Assembly: GCF_003965815.1 (NCBI RefSeq)
Contig: NZ_RXOE01000003.1
Span: 310,001 to 374,000, forward strand
Origin: Variovorax gossypii
GTDB lineage: Bacteria > Pseudomonadota > Gammaproteobacteria > Burkholderiales > Burkholderiaceae_C
Reading direction: 5' to 3'
DNA: 64,000 nucleotides
Below the pieces are notes generated by a model. That model was not told where the DNA came from, made no database searches, and saw nothing but the letters and a program-made list of their open reading frames with translations. The stretch's first letter is position 1; each line of letters opens with the position of its first letter. Positions 25,669 through 34,518 of this stretch are shown here, piece by piece. The position numbers and the translations under genes are program-made.

Positions 25669-26316
25669 ATGTCACGGCAGACTCCCGCTCACATCCCCGT
25701 CGATCACGCGGGGCAACTCGCGAACCATGCGGCCATCGGGCTGTCGGCGCTGGAAAGCCTGCCCCAGGCCATCGCGGTGCTCGACCCGCATTGCCGCGTG
25801 AAGTACGTCAACCGTCTTGCGCACAGTCTCTGCACATCTTCGGGCCCGTGTCGCATGCTGTGCGGATACTGGCAATTCCGGGAGGAGGACGCGCAGGCCC
25901 GGCTGGAGGAACTCGTGCGAAACGTGTGCGTTCCGGGGCGGAGCTCGACCATCGGCGGCGGGTTCCGCATGCGGTCCGGGGAAGGACCGCCGTTGCAGGT
26001 ATCCGTCCTTCCGTTGAAGGCCAGCCATCCTCTCGCATCGCCTCGCTCGGTCCCGCTGGCACTGGTCTTCATCGTGGCCTCCCAGTCCGCGTCCTTCGCG
26101 GCGTCGCACGTGATCGCCGACCAGCTGGGGCTGACGGCGACGGAAGCCAGGCTCGCGGCAAGCCTCGCTGCAGGGAAGACGGTGTTCGATTTCGCGGCTC
26201 TGCAGCGTTGCACCATGCATACCGCGCGCAGCCATCTCAAGAACCTGATGCGCAAGACCGGCTGTCGCCGGCAGTTCGACGTTGTGCGCCTCGTGCAATC
26301 TCTTCAAGCGGGTTGA
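25669..26316 (+). CDS. PAS/LuxR-type transcriptional regulator
   Basis: A 215-residue protein with an N-terminal PAS-like segment (LESLPQAIAVLDPHCRVKYV, then NRLA) and a C-terminal LuxR-type helix-turn-helix (LGLTATEARLAASLAAGKTV, then HTARSHLKNLMRKTG). Such proteins sense a small ligand and bind DNA as dimers. Cys residues in CTSSGPCRMLCG may be redox- or metal-sensing, which is speculation. It is divergent from the unknown gene at 24398 and convergent with the AraC gene at 26343; no obvious target is adjacent. Confidence 0.75.
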   Translation: MSRQTPAHIPVDHAGQLANHAAIGLSALESLPQAIAVLDPHCRVKYVNRLAHSLCTSSGPCRMLCGYWQFREEDAQARLEELVRNVCVPGRSSTIGGGFRMRSGEGPPLQVSVLPLKASHPLASPRSVPLALVFIVASQSASFAASHVIADQLGLTATEARLAASLAAGKTVFDFAALQRCTMHTARSHLKNLMRKTGCRRQFDVVRLVQSLQAG

Positions 26317-26342
26317 AGCGCCAGGTCGTGGGCGCAACGGCC

Positions 26343-27407
26343 TCACTTGATCGCCGTGTTCCCGTATTTCCTAGCGCGTGATTGCACGGCTCGTGTAGTG
26401 CGAGGCGTCGGCGAATCCACGCGGCTGCCGCGCCAAGCCTCCGGTGAGCAGCCGAACTGCGCACCGAACCATCGCGTGAATGCGCTGTGCGTGCTGTAGC
26501 CCAGCAGCGCAGCCACCTCGCCAAGGCTGTAGCGGCTGTTGGCCACATAGCGGCGGGCGAGTTCCTGCCGGACGTCGTTGAGCAGCTGCTTGAAGGTCAG
26601 CTTGCGTGCATCGAGTTCGCGCTGCAGCGTGCGCATGCTCATTCCCAGGCCCAGCGCCACCGACTTGCAGGTGGCGCGTCCTGCCGGCAGCATGAGGTAG
26701 ATGGCCTTGCGCACTTCCTGGTCGATCGAGCGCTGGCGATCGTCGGGGAGCGTCGCGATCAGCTTGCGCGCGTAGGCGGCGAGCACGGGGTCGGCCCCCG
26801 GGTTGGGTACGTCCAGGTCCGCCGCGCGGCACACCAGCCCGTTGAAGCCGCCGTCGAACTCGATGCGGCATCTGAAGAAGCGGCGGTGAAAGGCGGGGTC
26901 GGCGGGCGGCTCGTGCGCGAAGCTCACGCTGGCCGGCTGCCACCTGTCTCCGAGCAGTGCCTCGCACATCCGGTAGAGCACGCCGATCGCCAGTTCGATG
27001 GACTGCCGCGCGGGCTCCGACAAGGCCAGCTCCTCGCGCAGCACGACCATGCTGCCGACGTCCTCGACCTGGATGGCCAGCCTCTCGTTGAGCAGGTGAA
27101 GGTGCTCGATCAGCGTGAGCAGCACCTGCCGCAGCGTCGGCTGGTGCATGAGCAGCAGGCTGACCATGCCGAAGTTCGACAGCTGGCGCCGCGCCGCGAT
27201 GCGCAGCCCGAAAGATTCGCAGCCCGTCTGGCTCGCCGCGTCCTCCAGCAGGCGCGCCACGCGATCGGCCTCGACGAGCTGGTCGGGTTCCCTGACGAGC
27301 TGCGCGCGAAGCCCGGCCCTGCGCAATGCCGCGCCCGGGTCATAGCCGAGTTCCTGCGCCACTTCCGGGAAGTTCGTCAGTGCCGCCGCGCGCACCAGAG
27401 CCGTCAT
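26343..27407 (-). CDS. AraC-family transcriptional regulator
   Basis: A 354-residue regulator with an N-terminal ligand domain of the Arabinose_bd (PF12625) type (TNFPEVAQELGYDPGAALRR, and GLRIAARRQLSNFGMVSLLL) and a C-terminal AraC DNA-binding domain (GMSMRTLQRELDARKLTFKQ, then YSLGEVAALLGYSTHSAFTR). I use the ATG at 27407, which has GAAAGG seven bases upstream. It is divergent from the TauD dioxygenase gene set; the spacer holds a 21-bp-phased direct repeat, so it most likely controls that set and itself. Confidence 0.88.
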   Translation of the reverse strand: MTALVRAAALTNFPEVAQELGYDPGAALRRAGLRAQLVREPDQLVEADRVARLLEDAASQTGCESFGLRIAARRQLSNFGMVSLLLMHQPTLRQVLLTLIEHLHLLNERLAIQVEDVGSMVVLREELALSEPARQSIELAIGVLYRMCEALLGDRWQPASVSFAHEPPADPAFHRRFFRCRIEFDGGFNGLVCRAADLDVPNPGADPVLAAYARKLIATLPDDRQRSIDQEVRKAIYLMLPAGRATCKSVALGLGMSMRTLQRELDARKLTFKQLLNDVRQELARRYVANSRYSLGEVAALLGYSTHSAFTRWFGAQFGCSPEAWRGSRVDSPTPRTTRAVQSRARKYGNTAIK

Positions 27408-27451
27408 GCCGGGCCTTTCACAAGTGCTCAAGTGCGGGGAATTCTGGCATC

Positions 27452-27484
27452 AAATGCAAAGCGAATGGCACGAAATGCAAAGCG
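27452..27484. promoter_or_regulatory. AraC-type direct-repeat operator
   Basis: The 12-mer AAATGCAAAGCG occurs at 27452-27463 and again at 27473-27484, exactly 21 bp apart, two helical turns on the same face. This is the classical geometry of AraC half-sites and lies between the divergent AraC and dioxygenase genes. Confidence 0.65.
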
Positions 27485-27622
27485 CAGCGGCACTTGCACT
27501 CCTACAGTTCCCTTCATGCACTGACCCTGGAGCAAGGGCAGGCAAGAAAAAAGAAACGCACGACGACAAGACTTTCCGCGGACCAGGCCGTGGATTGCCG
27601 CCGGCCCACATGGAGACAAGAC

Positions 27623-28471
27623 ATGCGGATCGAACCACTGACCTGCGCCATCGGCGCCCAACTCGTCGGAGTCAGCCTGGCCGATGTGGCACGGGATGAC
27701 GCCCTGTTCGCGGAGATCAAGGCGCTGCTGCTGCGGCACAAGGTGCTGTTCCTGCGCGACCAGAAGATCAGCCGGGCGCAGCACGTGGCCTTCGCGCGGC
27801 GCTTCGGCGAACTCGAAGACCATCCCGTCGCCGGCAGCGATCCGGAGCACCCGGGCCTGGTGCGCATCTACAAGACGCCCGACGCGCCCAACGACCGCTA
27901 CGAGAACAGCTGGCACACCGATGCCACCTGGCGCGAGGCCCCGCCGATGGGCTGCGTGCTCCGCTGCGTCGAATGCCCGCCCGTGGGCGGCGACACCATG
28001 TGGGCCAACATGGCGATGGCCTACGAGCGGCTGCCCGGGCATGTGAAGGAGCTGATCGAGCCGCTGCGCGCCCGCCACAGCATCGAATGCACCTTCGGCG
28101 CGGCGATGCCGATCGAGAAGCGCCTGGCGCTCAAGGCCCAGTACCCGGATGCGGAGCACCCCGTGGTTCGCACTCATCCCGAGACCGGCGAGCGGGTGCT
28201 GTTCGTCAACGGATTCGCCACGCACTTCACCAACTTCCATACGCCGGCCAACGTGCGATACGGCCAGGACTTCACGCAGGGCGCCTCGTCGCTGCTGCAG
28301 TACCTCATCAGCCAGGCCGCGATCCCCGAGTACCAGGTGCGCTGGCGCTGGCAGCCCGACAGCGTGGCGATCTGGGACAACCGCGCCACGCAGCACTACG
28401 CGGTGATGGACTACCCGCCATGCCACCGAAAGATGGAGCGCGCCGGCATCGTCGGCACGCCGACCTTCTGA
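27623..28471 (+). CDS. TauD/TfdA-family dioxygenase
   Basis: A 282-residue Fe(II)/2-oxoglutarate-dependent dioxygenase. The iron ligands are the HxD in NSWHTDATW and the distal His in IWDNRATQHYAV; the 2-oxoglutarate-binding Arg is in CHRKMERAGIVG. It follows the TauD/TfdA fold length and order. The substrate cannot be read from sequence. It opens a rightward set with BKACE, a Bug receptor, a quinone oxidoreductase and a porin, so it probably starts oxidative breakdown of an imported carboxylate. I chose the ATG at 27623; the long upstream open frame covers the operator. Confidence 0.9.
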   Translation: MRIEPLTCAIGAQLVGVSLADVARDDALFAEIKALLLRHKVLFLRDQKISRAQHVAFARRFGELEDHPVAGSDPEHPGLVRIYKTPDAPNDRYENSWHTDATWREAPPMGCVLRCVECPPVGGDTMWANMAMAYERLPGHVKELIEPLRARHSIECTFGAAMPIEKRLALKAQYPDAEHPVVRTHPETGERVLFVNGFATHFTNFHTPANVRYGQDFTQGASSLLQYLISQAAIPEYQVRWRWQPDSVAIWDNRATQHYAVMDYPPCHRKMERAGIVGTPTF

Positions 28472-28520
28472 TCCTCGCGCTTCTTCTTTTTCTTCTTCCG
28501 CATTTCCCACGGAGCTCCCG

Positions 28521-29579
28521 ATGAACTTCCTCGACGGTCACCTGTTCCCCGAAAACCAGCAGCCGCTGATCATCACCGCCGCCCCTTATGCGCCCTCATG
28601 GCTGCCCTCGGACTTTCCCGGCGAGATCGCCGTGACGATGGAAGAGCAGATCCAGAAGGCGGTGGACTGCTACAACGCCGGCGCCACCGTGCTGCACCTG
28701 CATGTGCGCGAACTCGACGGCAAGGGCAGCAAGCGGCTGTCGAAGTTCAACGAGCTGATCGCCGGCGTGCGTGCGCGCGTGCCGGAGATGATCATCCAGG
28801 TGGGCGGCTCCATCAGCTTCGCGCCGGAAACCGAAGGCGCCGCTGCCAAGTGGCTCTCGGACGACACGCGCCACATGCTTGCCGAACTCGATCCGAAGCC
28901 CGACCAGGTCACGGTGACCATCAACACCTCGCAGATGAACATCCTCGAGCAGTTCGATGCACGGGACATCCGCGGCACCTCGATGGAAGACCCGGCCGTC
29001 TTCAACGCATACAAGGAAATGACGGTGCCGGCGCAGCCGGGGTGGGCCGAGGAGCACATCCGCCGACTCACGGCAGCGGGCATCCAGAGCGCCTTCCAGT
29101 GCTACAACATCAACAGCTTCGAATCGGTAGAGCGGCTCATGCGCCGGGGCATCTACAAGGGCCCGCTGGTGATGAACTGGGTGGCCATCGGCGGCGGCAT
29201 GGACGCGCCGAACATCTACAGCCTCGCCAATTTCGTGCGCGCCGTGCCCGACGGCGCGGTGCTCACGGTGGAGAGCTCGGTGCTCAACGTGCTGCCCGTG
29301 AACATGATGGGCATCGCCATGGGCCTGCACGTGCGCTGCGGCACCGAGGACAACCTGTGGAACCAGTCGCGCACGGCCAAGATCGGCACGGCGGCGCAGG
29401 TCGAGCAGCTGGTGCGCATCTCACGCGAGTTCGGCCGCCCGATCGCCACGGCGCAGCAGGCGCGCGAGATCTCGAAGATCGGCGTGTTCTACGACACGAC
29501 GGAAGAGTCGCTGCTGGCCAACGGCTTCGCGCCCAACCGCAACGGCGGCCAGCAGGGCTTCCTGCGCAAGGCGGCCTGA
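28521..29579 (+). CDS. BKACE-family beta-keto acid cleavage enzyme (DUF849)
   Basis: BKACE enzymes (3-keto-5-aminohexanoate cleavage family) condense a beta-keto acid with acetyl-CoA and release acetoacetate plus a new acyl-CoA. The 352-residue product has LIITAAPYAPSW at the N-terminus, the zinc-binding HLHVRELDGKGS and GGGMDAPNIYSLANFV. Typical family members are ~270-310 aa, so this one is somewhat long and belongs to a divergent subgroup. Next to a TauD-type oxygenase it may cleave the keto acid formed after hydroxylation. The real substrate is unknown. Confidence 0.85.
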   Translation: MNFLDGHLFPENQQPLIITAAPYAPSWLPSDFPGEIAVTMEEQIQKAVDCYNAGATVLHLHVRELDGKGSKRLSKFNELIAGVRARVPEMIIQVGGSISFAPETEGAAAKWLSDDTRHMLAELDPKPDQVTVTINTSQMNILEQFDARDIRGTSMEDPAVFNAYKEMTVPAQPGWAEEHIRRLTAAGIQSAFQCYNINSFESVERLMRRGIYKGPLVMNWVAIGGGMDAPNIYSLANFVRAVPDGAVLTVESSVLNVLPVNMMGIAMGLHVRCGTEDNLWNQSRTAKIGTAAQVEQLVRISREFGRPIATAQQAREISKIGVFYDTTEESLLANGFAPNRNGGQQGFLRKAA

Positions 29580-29628
29580 ATCCCCGGAACCCCCGGATTC
29601 CCCGATTTCACCGATCACCGGAGCAGCC

Positions 29629-30600
29629 ATGCCGCGTCTTTCTCTTCTTGCCGCCATGCTCGTCGCCGCCACTGCCGCGCTGGGCTCGCCGTGGGCATCC
29701 GCATACACCGACAAGCCGGTGAAGATGATCGTTCCCGCGCCGCCGGGCGGGACCATCGACGTGCTCGCGCGCATCGTGAGCGACCAGCTCTCGCGCGACA
29801 TCGGCCAGCCGGTGGTGGTCGAGAACAAGCCGGGCGCCGGCGGGGCCATTGCCGTCAAGTACCTGCTGTCGCAGCCGGCCGACGGCCAGACGCTGATGAT
29901 GACCGCCAGCAACGTGCTCACCGAGGTGCCGCACGTGCTCAAGGGCGGCTTCGATCCGCTGAAGGACGTGAAGCCCGTCGCGCTGATCGCGCGCTCGTCG
30001 ATGCTCTTCATCGCTTCGCCGCAGTTTCCCGCGAAGGACGCGAAGGAGGCCATCGCCTACGCGAAGGCCCATCCGGGCCAGCTGTCCTATGCCTCCTACA
30101 GCGCGGGCACGGCGTCGCAGTACGCCGGTGCCATCCTGAACAAGACGGCGGGGCTGGACATGCAGCACGTTCCGTATCCGGGCTCCGCTCCGGCGCTGGC
30201 CCAGGTGATGGGCGGGCAGGTGCCGCTGATGTTCGACGGCGCGGTCACGTCCAGGCCGCTGATCGCCGCGGGCAAGGTGCGGCTGCTGGCTGTCGCGAGC
30301 AAGGCCCGCCTGCCGGAGTTTCCCGGCGTGCCCACCTTCGCGGAGCTGGGCTATCCGGCGCTGGACTTCGGCAACTGGACCGGCGTGATCGCCTCCTCGC
30401 AGATGCCGGCACCGCTGGTCGAGAAGATCCATGCGGTGCTGCAGAAGGTCGCGGCCAACCCGGCGGTGCGCGCGAGCGCGTCCAACGCCGGCTTCGAACC
30501 GATGGCGGAGCGCACGCCCGCGCAGGCGCAGGTCGAGCTGCAGGAAGAGTTCACCCGCAACGCCGGGATCGTCAAGAGCTACGACATCAGGCTGAACTGA
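29629..30600 (+). CDS. Bug/TctC-family solute-binding protein
   Basis: A 323-residue periplasmic receptor of the Bug family (tripartite tricarboxylate transporter receptors). The signal peptide is MPRLSLLAAMLVAATAALGS with cleavage near residue 25 (ASA-YT). Family motifs are MIVPAPPGGTIDVLAR, GQPVVVENKPGAGG and LAQVMGGQVPLMFDG. No TctA/TctB membrane genes are nearby, as is usual for orphan Bug proteins in Burkholderiales. It probably binds the carboxylate degraded by its neighbours. Confidence 0.93.
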   Translation: MPRLSLLAAMLVAATAALGSPWASAYTDKPVKMIVPAPPGGTIDVLARIVSDQLSRDIGQPVVVENKPGAGGAIAVKYLLSQPADGQTLMMTASNVLTEVPHVLKGGFDPLKDVKPVALIARSSMLFIASPQFPAKDAKEAIAYAKAHPGQLSYASYSAGTASQYAGAILNKTAGLDMQHVPYPGSAPALAQVMGGQVPLMFDGAVTSRPLIAAGKVRLLAVASKARLPEFPGVPTFAELGYPALDFGNWTGVIASSQMPAPLVEKIHAVLQKVAANPAVRASASNAGFEPMAERTPAQAQVELQEEFTRNAGIVKSYDIRLN

Positions 30601-30644
30601 GCAGGGGCTCAGTGCCGACAAACAGCAAAACGAGGAGAGATCAC

Positions 30645-31616
30645 ATGGTCAAGGCCATCCGCTTCCACGAGACGGGCGGGCCCGAAGTGCTGAAGCTCGA
30701 GGACGTCGAGGTCGCGGACCCCGGGCCCGGCGAGGCACGCGTGCGCCACAGCTTCATCGCGGTCAACTTCATCGACATCTACTTCCGCACCGGCCGCTAT
30801 CCGCTGGCACTGCCCAACGGGCTGGGGTCCGACGCGGTCGGCGTGGTGGAGGCCGTCGGGCCGGGCGTGACGGAGGTCAGGCCCGGCGATCGCGTCGGCT
30901 ATCTCCTCGGCCCTCAGGGCGCCTATTCGCAGGCCCGCGTGATGCCGGCCGACGTGCTGATACCGCTGCCGGATGGCATCTCCGACCGCACCGCCGCCAC
31001 GCTGATGATGAAGGGCATGACGGCGCAGTACCTGTTCCGCCAGGTCTATCCGCTCGAGGGCGGCGAGACCATCCTGTACCACGCGGCCGCCGGCGGCGTG
31101 GGCCTGATCGCCTGCCAGTGGGCGCGCGCGCTGGGCGTGACGATGATCGGCACCGTCAGCAGCGACGAGAAGGCCGCGCTCGCCCGCGCCAACGGTTGCG
31201 CGCACACCATCGTGACCTCGCGCGAGAACATCGTCCAACGCGTGCGCGAGATCACCGAGGGCCGTGGCGTGCCGGTGGTCTACGACTCGGTGGGAAAGGA
31301 CACGCTGATGGATTCGCTCGACTGCCTGCAGCCGCGCGGCACGCTGGTGAGCAACGGCACTTCGTCGGGCTCCGTGGTGGTCGACTCGCAGCTGCTCGCG
31401 GCCAAGGGCTCCATCTGGATGACGCGGCCGGCGATGGTGCACTACATCCACCCGCGCGCCCACATGCTCGACATGGCTCGCGAGCTGTTCGACCACGTGC
31501 TGGCCGGGCGCATCGTCAGCGAACCGCAGCAGAGCTTCGCGCTCGCCGACGCTGCGCAGGCGCATCGTGCGCTCGAGTCCCGCAGGACGACCGGATCGAC
31601 CGTCCTGATTCCCTGA
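30645..31616 (+). CDS. Zinc-independent quinone oxidoreductase (MDR family)
   Basis: A 323-residue medium-chain dehydrogenase/reductase resembling NADPH:quinone reductase. It has VKAIRFHETGGPEVLKLEDV, the NADPH loop YHAAAGGVGLIACQWARALG, and GSDAVGVVEAVGPGV. It lacks the catalytic-zinc Cys and structural-zinc Cys cluster. A strong GAGGAGA ribosome site lies eight bases before the ATG. It may reduce an enoyl or quinone intermediate in the pathway. Confidence 0.9.
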   Translation: MVKAIRFHETGGPEVLKLEDVEVADPGPGEARVRHSFIAVNFIDIYFRTGRYPLALPNGLGSDAVGVVEAVGPGVTEVRPGDRVGYLLGPQGAYSQARVMPADVLIPLPDGISDRTAATLMMKGMTAQYLFRQVYPLEGGETILYHAAAGGVGLIACQWARALGVTMIGTVSSDEKAALARANGCAHTIVTSRENIVQRVREITEGRGVPVVYDSVGKDTLMDSLDCLQPRGTLVSNGTSSGSVVVDSQLLAAKGSIWMTRPAMVHYIHPRAHMLDMARELFDHVLAGRIVSEPQQSFALADAAQAHRALESRRTTGSTVLIP

Positions 31617-31650
31617 TCCGCTCAAGCCCCTGATACCGAAGTCCCCCGAT

Positions 31651-31677
31651 GCCCTGGTGCTCTCGAAGCACCGGGGC
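31651..31677 (+). terminator. Terminator-like hairpin after the oxidoreductase
   Basis: An 11-bp imperfect stem (GCCCTGGTGCT / AGCACCGGGGC) with a five-base loop. No real T-run follows, so it may be an attenuating or RNA-stabilising hairpin before the porin gene. Confidence 0.45.
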
Positions 31678-31729
31678 GCTTCACCGCGCCTGTCGCGATC
31701 CACCTGGTCCACGTGAGGAGAACATGTCC

Positions 31730-32956
31730 ATGAAAAGAACAATGCTGCTGCTGTCCGTGCTTGCTGTCTCCGGCGGCGCCGCGGCGCAGTCGTCGCTCAC
31801 CGTGTTCGGCGTGATGGACGCCGGCGTCAGCCACTACAGCACGAAGAGCCGGTCCTGGGGCGGCACACCGGCCCGGCAGGTGACGCAGAGCCAGACGGTG
31901 CTGTCGCCTTCGGGCTATGCGTCGAGCCGGCTGGGCTTTCGCGGCACCGAGGACCTGGGCGGCGGCCTCGCGGCGGGCTTCTGGCTGGAAGCGCCGCTGG
32001 CCAACGACACGGGCGGCGGCATCGCGAACTTCGGTCGCCGCTCCACGCTCAGCCTGTCGGGGCCCTTCGGTGAACTGCGACTGGGCCGCGACTACACGGC
32101 GTCGTTCTGGAACGACGCCGTGTTCGATCCCTTCTCCGTCAACGGCGTGGGCACCAACCTGGTCGCGGTGGTCAACAGCAATATCGCCGCCTCCCGGGCG
32201 CTGGCCACCGGCGGCCTGCTCAACGGCGGGCTTTCCGCCGGCACCGACAGCTACCTGCGCACCAGCAATGCCGTCAGCTACTTCCTGCCGCCGGGGCTCG
32301 GCGGCTTCTACGGCCAGGTGCAGTACGCCTTCCACGAGAACGTGAAGACGAGCGGCACGACCGACAGCCCCTCCGGGCGCGGGCGCTATGCCGGCGCGCG
32401 CGTAGGGTGGGCCAGCGGCCCGGCCGACGTGGCGCTGGCCTACGGCGAGAGCACGCTCGTGAGCGCCGCACCCGCCGGCGAGAAGATCAAGAGCCTGAAC
32501 CTCGGCGGCTCCTACGACTTCGGCGCGGTGAAGGTCTTCGGCGAATGGTCGAGCGTGCGCGACGCGCGCGACAACGCCGGGCTCTTCGGCACGCGCTCCA
32601 CCGACCGCTACGACGGCTTCGTCGCCGGCGTGAACATGCCGGTGGGGCCGGGCGTCATCCGCGCTTCGTTCGCGCGCGTGAATTTCAAGAACGGCAACGG
32701 CCTGCCGAACAGCGACGCCTCGGTCGACAAGCTGGCGCTGGGCTACGTGCACAACCTGTCCAGGCGCACCGCGCTGTATGCGACGGTGGCGCGCATCGGC
32801 ATCCGAAACGGGCACAACAACCCGACGGTGATGGGCGTCACGCCGCTGGTGGTGAGCCTGCCGGCGATATTTCCGCAGGCTGCGTACGTCACCACCGGTG
32901 GCATGGAGCCGCGCAGCGCGATCGGCTACGACTTCGGCATACGCCACGCCTTCTGA
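31730..32956 (+). CDS. Gram-negative porin
   Basis: A trimeric 16-strand outer-membrane porin of the burkholderial OmpC-like family, ~408 residues. A signal peptide (KRTMLLLSVLAVSGGAAAQ) precedes the typical mature start SSLTVFGVMDAGVSHYS. YASSRLGFRGTEDLGGGL follows, and the C-terminal residue is Phe (YDFGIRHAF) for BamA recognition. I chose the ATG at 31730, nine bases after AGGAG; the ATG at 31724 in the same frame is only three bases from it. It closes the dioxygenase-BKACE-Bug set and may let in its substrate. Confidence 0.92.
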   Translation: MKRTMLLLSVLAVSGGAAAQSSLTVFGVMDAGVSHYSTKSRSWGGTPARQVTQSQTVLSPSGYASSRLGFRGTEDLGGGLAAGFWLEAPLANDTGGGIANFGRRSTLSLSGPFGELRLGRDYTASFWNDAVFDPFSVNGVGTNLVAVVNSNIAASRALATGGLLNGGLSAGTDSYLRTSNAVSYFLPPGLGGFYGQVQYAFHENVKTSGTTDSPSGRGRYAGARVGWASGPADVALAYGESTLVSAAPAGEKIKSLNLGGSYDFGAVKVFGEWSSVRDARDNAGLFGTRSTDRYDGFVAGVNMPVGPGVIRASFARVNFKNGNGLPNSDASVDKLALGYVHNLSRRTALYATVARIGIRNGHNNPTVMGVTPLVVSLPAIFPQAAYVTTGGMEPRSAIGYDFGIRHAF

Positions 32957-32989
32957 TCGGCGGGAGTCGTCCGGTTGCGCTTTCGCAGC

Positions 32990-33439
32990 TCAGGCGTTGC
33001 GTGAAGCCTTCGTGGGCCTTGCCTCGCTTGCCAGGGAGGACAACTTCATCTCCGACAGCACGCGCCTCGCGTTGGCGGAGCAACTCATGTCGTCGGGCTT
33101 CGCCTCGATCTGCGCCATCAGCTCGACCAGTTGGGCCTTGCTCTTCGCGAGCTGCACCTGCAGCGTCTCGATGTCTTCCACCTTGCGGCGCAGCGTGTCG
33201 AGCAAGCTGCCGCGTTCCCATTGCGAGAGATCGCCGGGTAGCAGCGCGCGCAATTCGTCGAGGCTGAAGCCCGCTCGCTGCGCGGTGGCGATCAGCTGGA
33301 GCATCAGCACCGCGTCGGCGGGATAGCTGCGGTAGCCGTTGGCCTGGCGCTCGGCGGTCTTGAGCAGGCCGATGCGTTCGTAGAAGCGGATGCGGGAAGC
33401 CGCAAGGCCTGTCTGCTGGGCGAGTTCTCCGATCTTCAT
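32990..33439 (-). CDS. MerR-family transcriptional regulator
   Basis: A 149-residue MerR regulator: MKIGELAQQTGLAASRIRFY, ERIGLLKTAERQANGYRSY, then the dimerisation helix (KVEDIETLQVQLAKSKAQLV). One Cys lies near the C-terminus (DDMSCSANARR), so it is not an obvious metal sensor; small-molecule or SoxR-like sensing is not supported. The ATG at 33439 gives the standard MerR start. It is divergent from the epimerase gene, whose promoter carries a MerR operator. Confidence 0.9.
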   Translation of the reverse strand: MKIGELAQQTGLAASRIRFYERIGLLKTAERQANGYRSYPADAVLMLQLIATAQRAGFSLDELRALLPGDLSQWERGSLLDTLRRKVEDIETLQVQLAKSKAQLVELMAQIEAKPDDMSCSANARRVLSEMKLSSLASEARPTKASRNA

Positions 33440-33468
33440 GTGGGCCGTGCTCCATGCGAAGCTGCAGT

Positions 33469-33499
33469 TTGACATTGAACCTTGCTTCAAGGTTACTCT
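33469..33499 (+). promoter_or_regulatory. MerR-type promoter with 19-bp spacer
   Basis: TTGACA (33469-33474) and TACTCT (33494-33499) are separated by 19 bp, the overlong spacing that MerR activators correct by twisting DNA. The spacer contains the perfect dyad AACCTTGCTTCAAGGTT (33478-33494). It reads toward the epimerase gene. Confidence 0.85.
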
Positions 33500-33573
33500 C
33501 GCGCCGATACGCACGAGGTGCGGCACAGGCAGCAGATGCAGCGCGATGCGGCGCTGCGATTCGAGGAAACGGC

Positions 33574-34518
33574 ATGCAGACGATATTGGGTGCGAACGGC
33601 CAGATCGCGGTGGAACTGGCGCGTGAACTGCACAGCGGGTACACGCGCGAACTGAGGCTCGTGAGCCGCAATCCACGCAAGGTGAATGACACCGACGTGC
33701 TGGTGCAGGCCGACCTTCTCGATGCGCGCCGCACCGCCGAAGCGGTCGAGGGCAGCAGCATCGTCTACTTCACCGCCGGGCTGCCGCCCGACTCCCGGCT
33801 GTGGGAAGAGCAGTTTCCGGCGATGCTGAATAACGCCCTCGAGGCGAGCAGGGCGGCGGGCGCGAAGTTCGCCTATTTCGACAACACCTACATGTACCCG
33901 CAGGACGACCGGCTGCAGACGGAGCAGACGCCCTTCGCGCCGGTGGGGCGCAAGGGCCGCGTGCGCGCGGCGATGGCGTCCATGGTGCTCGAGGAGATGG
34001 CGCGAGGCGACATCCCGGTGCTCATCGGAAGGGCTCCGGAGTTCTATGGACCCGGCAAGACGCAGAGCTTCACCAACGCGCTGGTCATCGACAACCTGAA
34101 GGCCGCGAAGAAGCCTCGCGTGCCGGTGCGCGACGACACGCTGCGCACGCTCATCTGGACGCCCGATGCGAGCCGCGCGCTGGCCATGCTCGGCAACACG
34201 CCGGATGCATTCGGTCAGACCTGGCACCTGCCCTGCTGCGATGACCGGCAGACCTACAGGAGCTTCGTCGCCATGGCCGCCGAGGTCTTCGGCCGCGATG
34301 CGGCCTTCTCGGTCATCGGCAAGCGGACCTTGCTTGCCGCCGGCCTCTTCTCCAGGCGGGTGCGCGAGATCGCGGAACTGCTGCCGCGCTACGAGCAGGA
34401 CAACCTCTTCGATTCCACGAAGTTCAAGCGCCGGTTCCACGACTTCGAGGTGACCACGTACCGCGAAGGCCTCGCGCTGATCCAGCAGGAATGGCGCCAG
34501 GAGCCGGCGAAAAGCTGA
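33574..34518 (+). CDS. NAD(P)-dependent epimerase/dehydratase-like protein
   Basis: A 314-residue atypical extended SDR / NmrA-like protein. The N-terminus TILGANGQIAVELARELHSG carries the Rossmann GxxGxxA-type motif. FAYFDNTYMYPQ supplies a Tyr but not a clean YxxxK. The gene has GAGGAAA eight bases upstream of the ATG and a MerR-controlled promoter, so it is probably induced by an electrophile or drug-like signal. The substrate is unknown. Confidence 0.85.
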   Translation: MQTILGANGQIAVELARELHSGYTRELRLVSRNPRKVNDTDVLVQADLLDARRTAEAVEGSSIVYFTAGLPPDSRLWEEQFPAMLNNALEASRAAGAKFAYFDNTYMYPQDDRLQTEQTPFAPVGRKGRVRAAMASMVLEEMARGDIPVLIGRAPEFYGPGKTQSFTNALVIDNLKAAKKPRVPVRDDTLRTLIWTPDASRALAMLGNTPDAFGQTWHLPCCDDRQTYRSFVAMAAEVFGRDAAFSVIGKRTLLAAGLFSRRVREIAELLPRYEQDNLFDSTKFKRRFHDFEVTTYREGLALIQQEWRQEPAKS

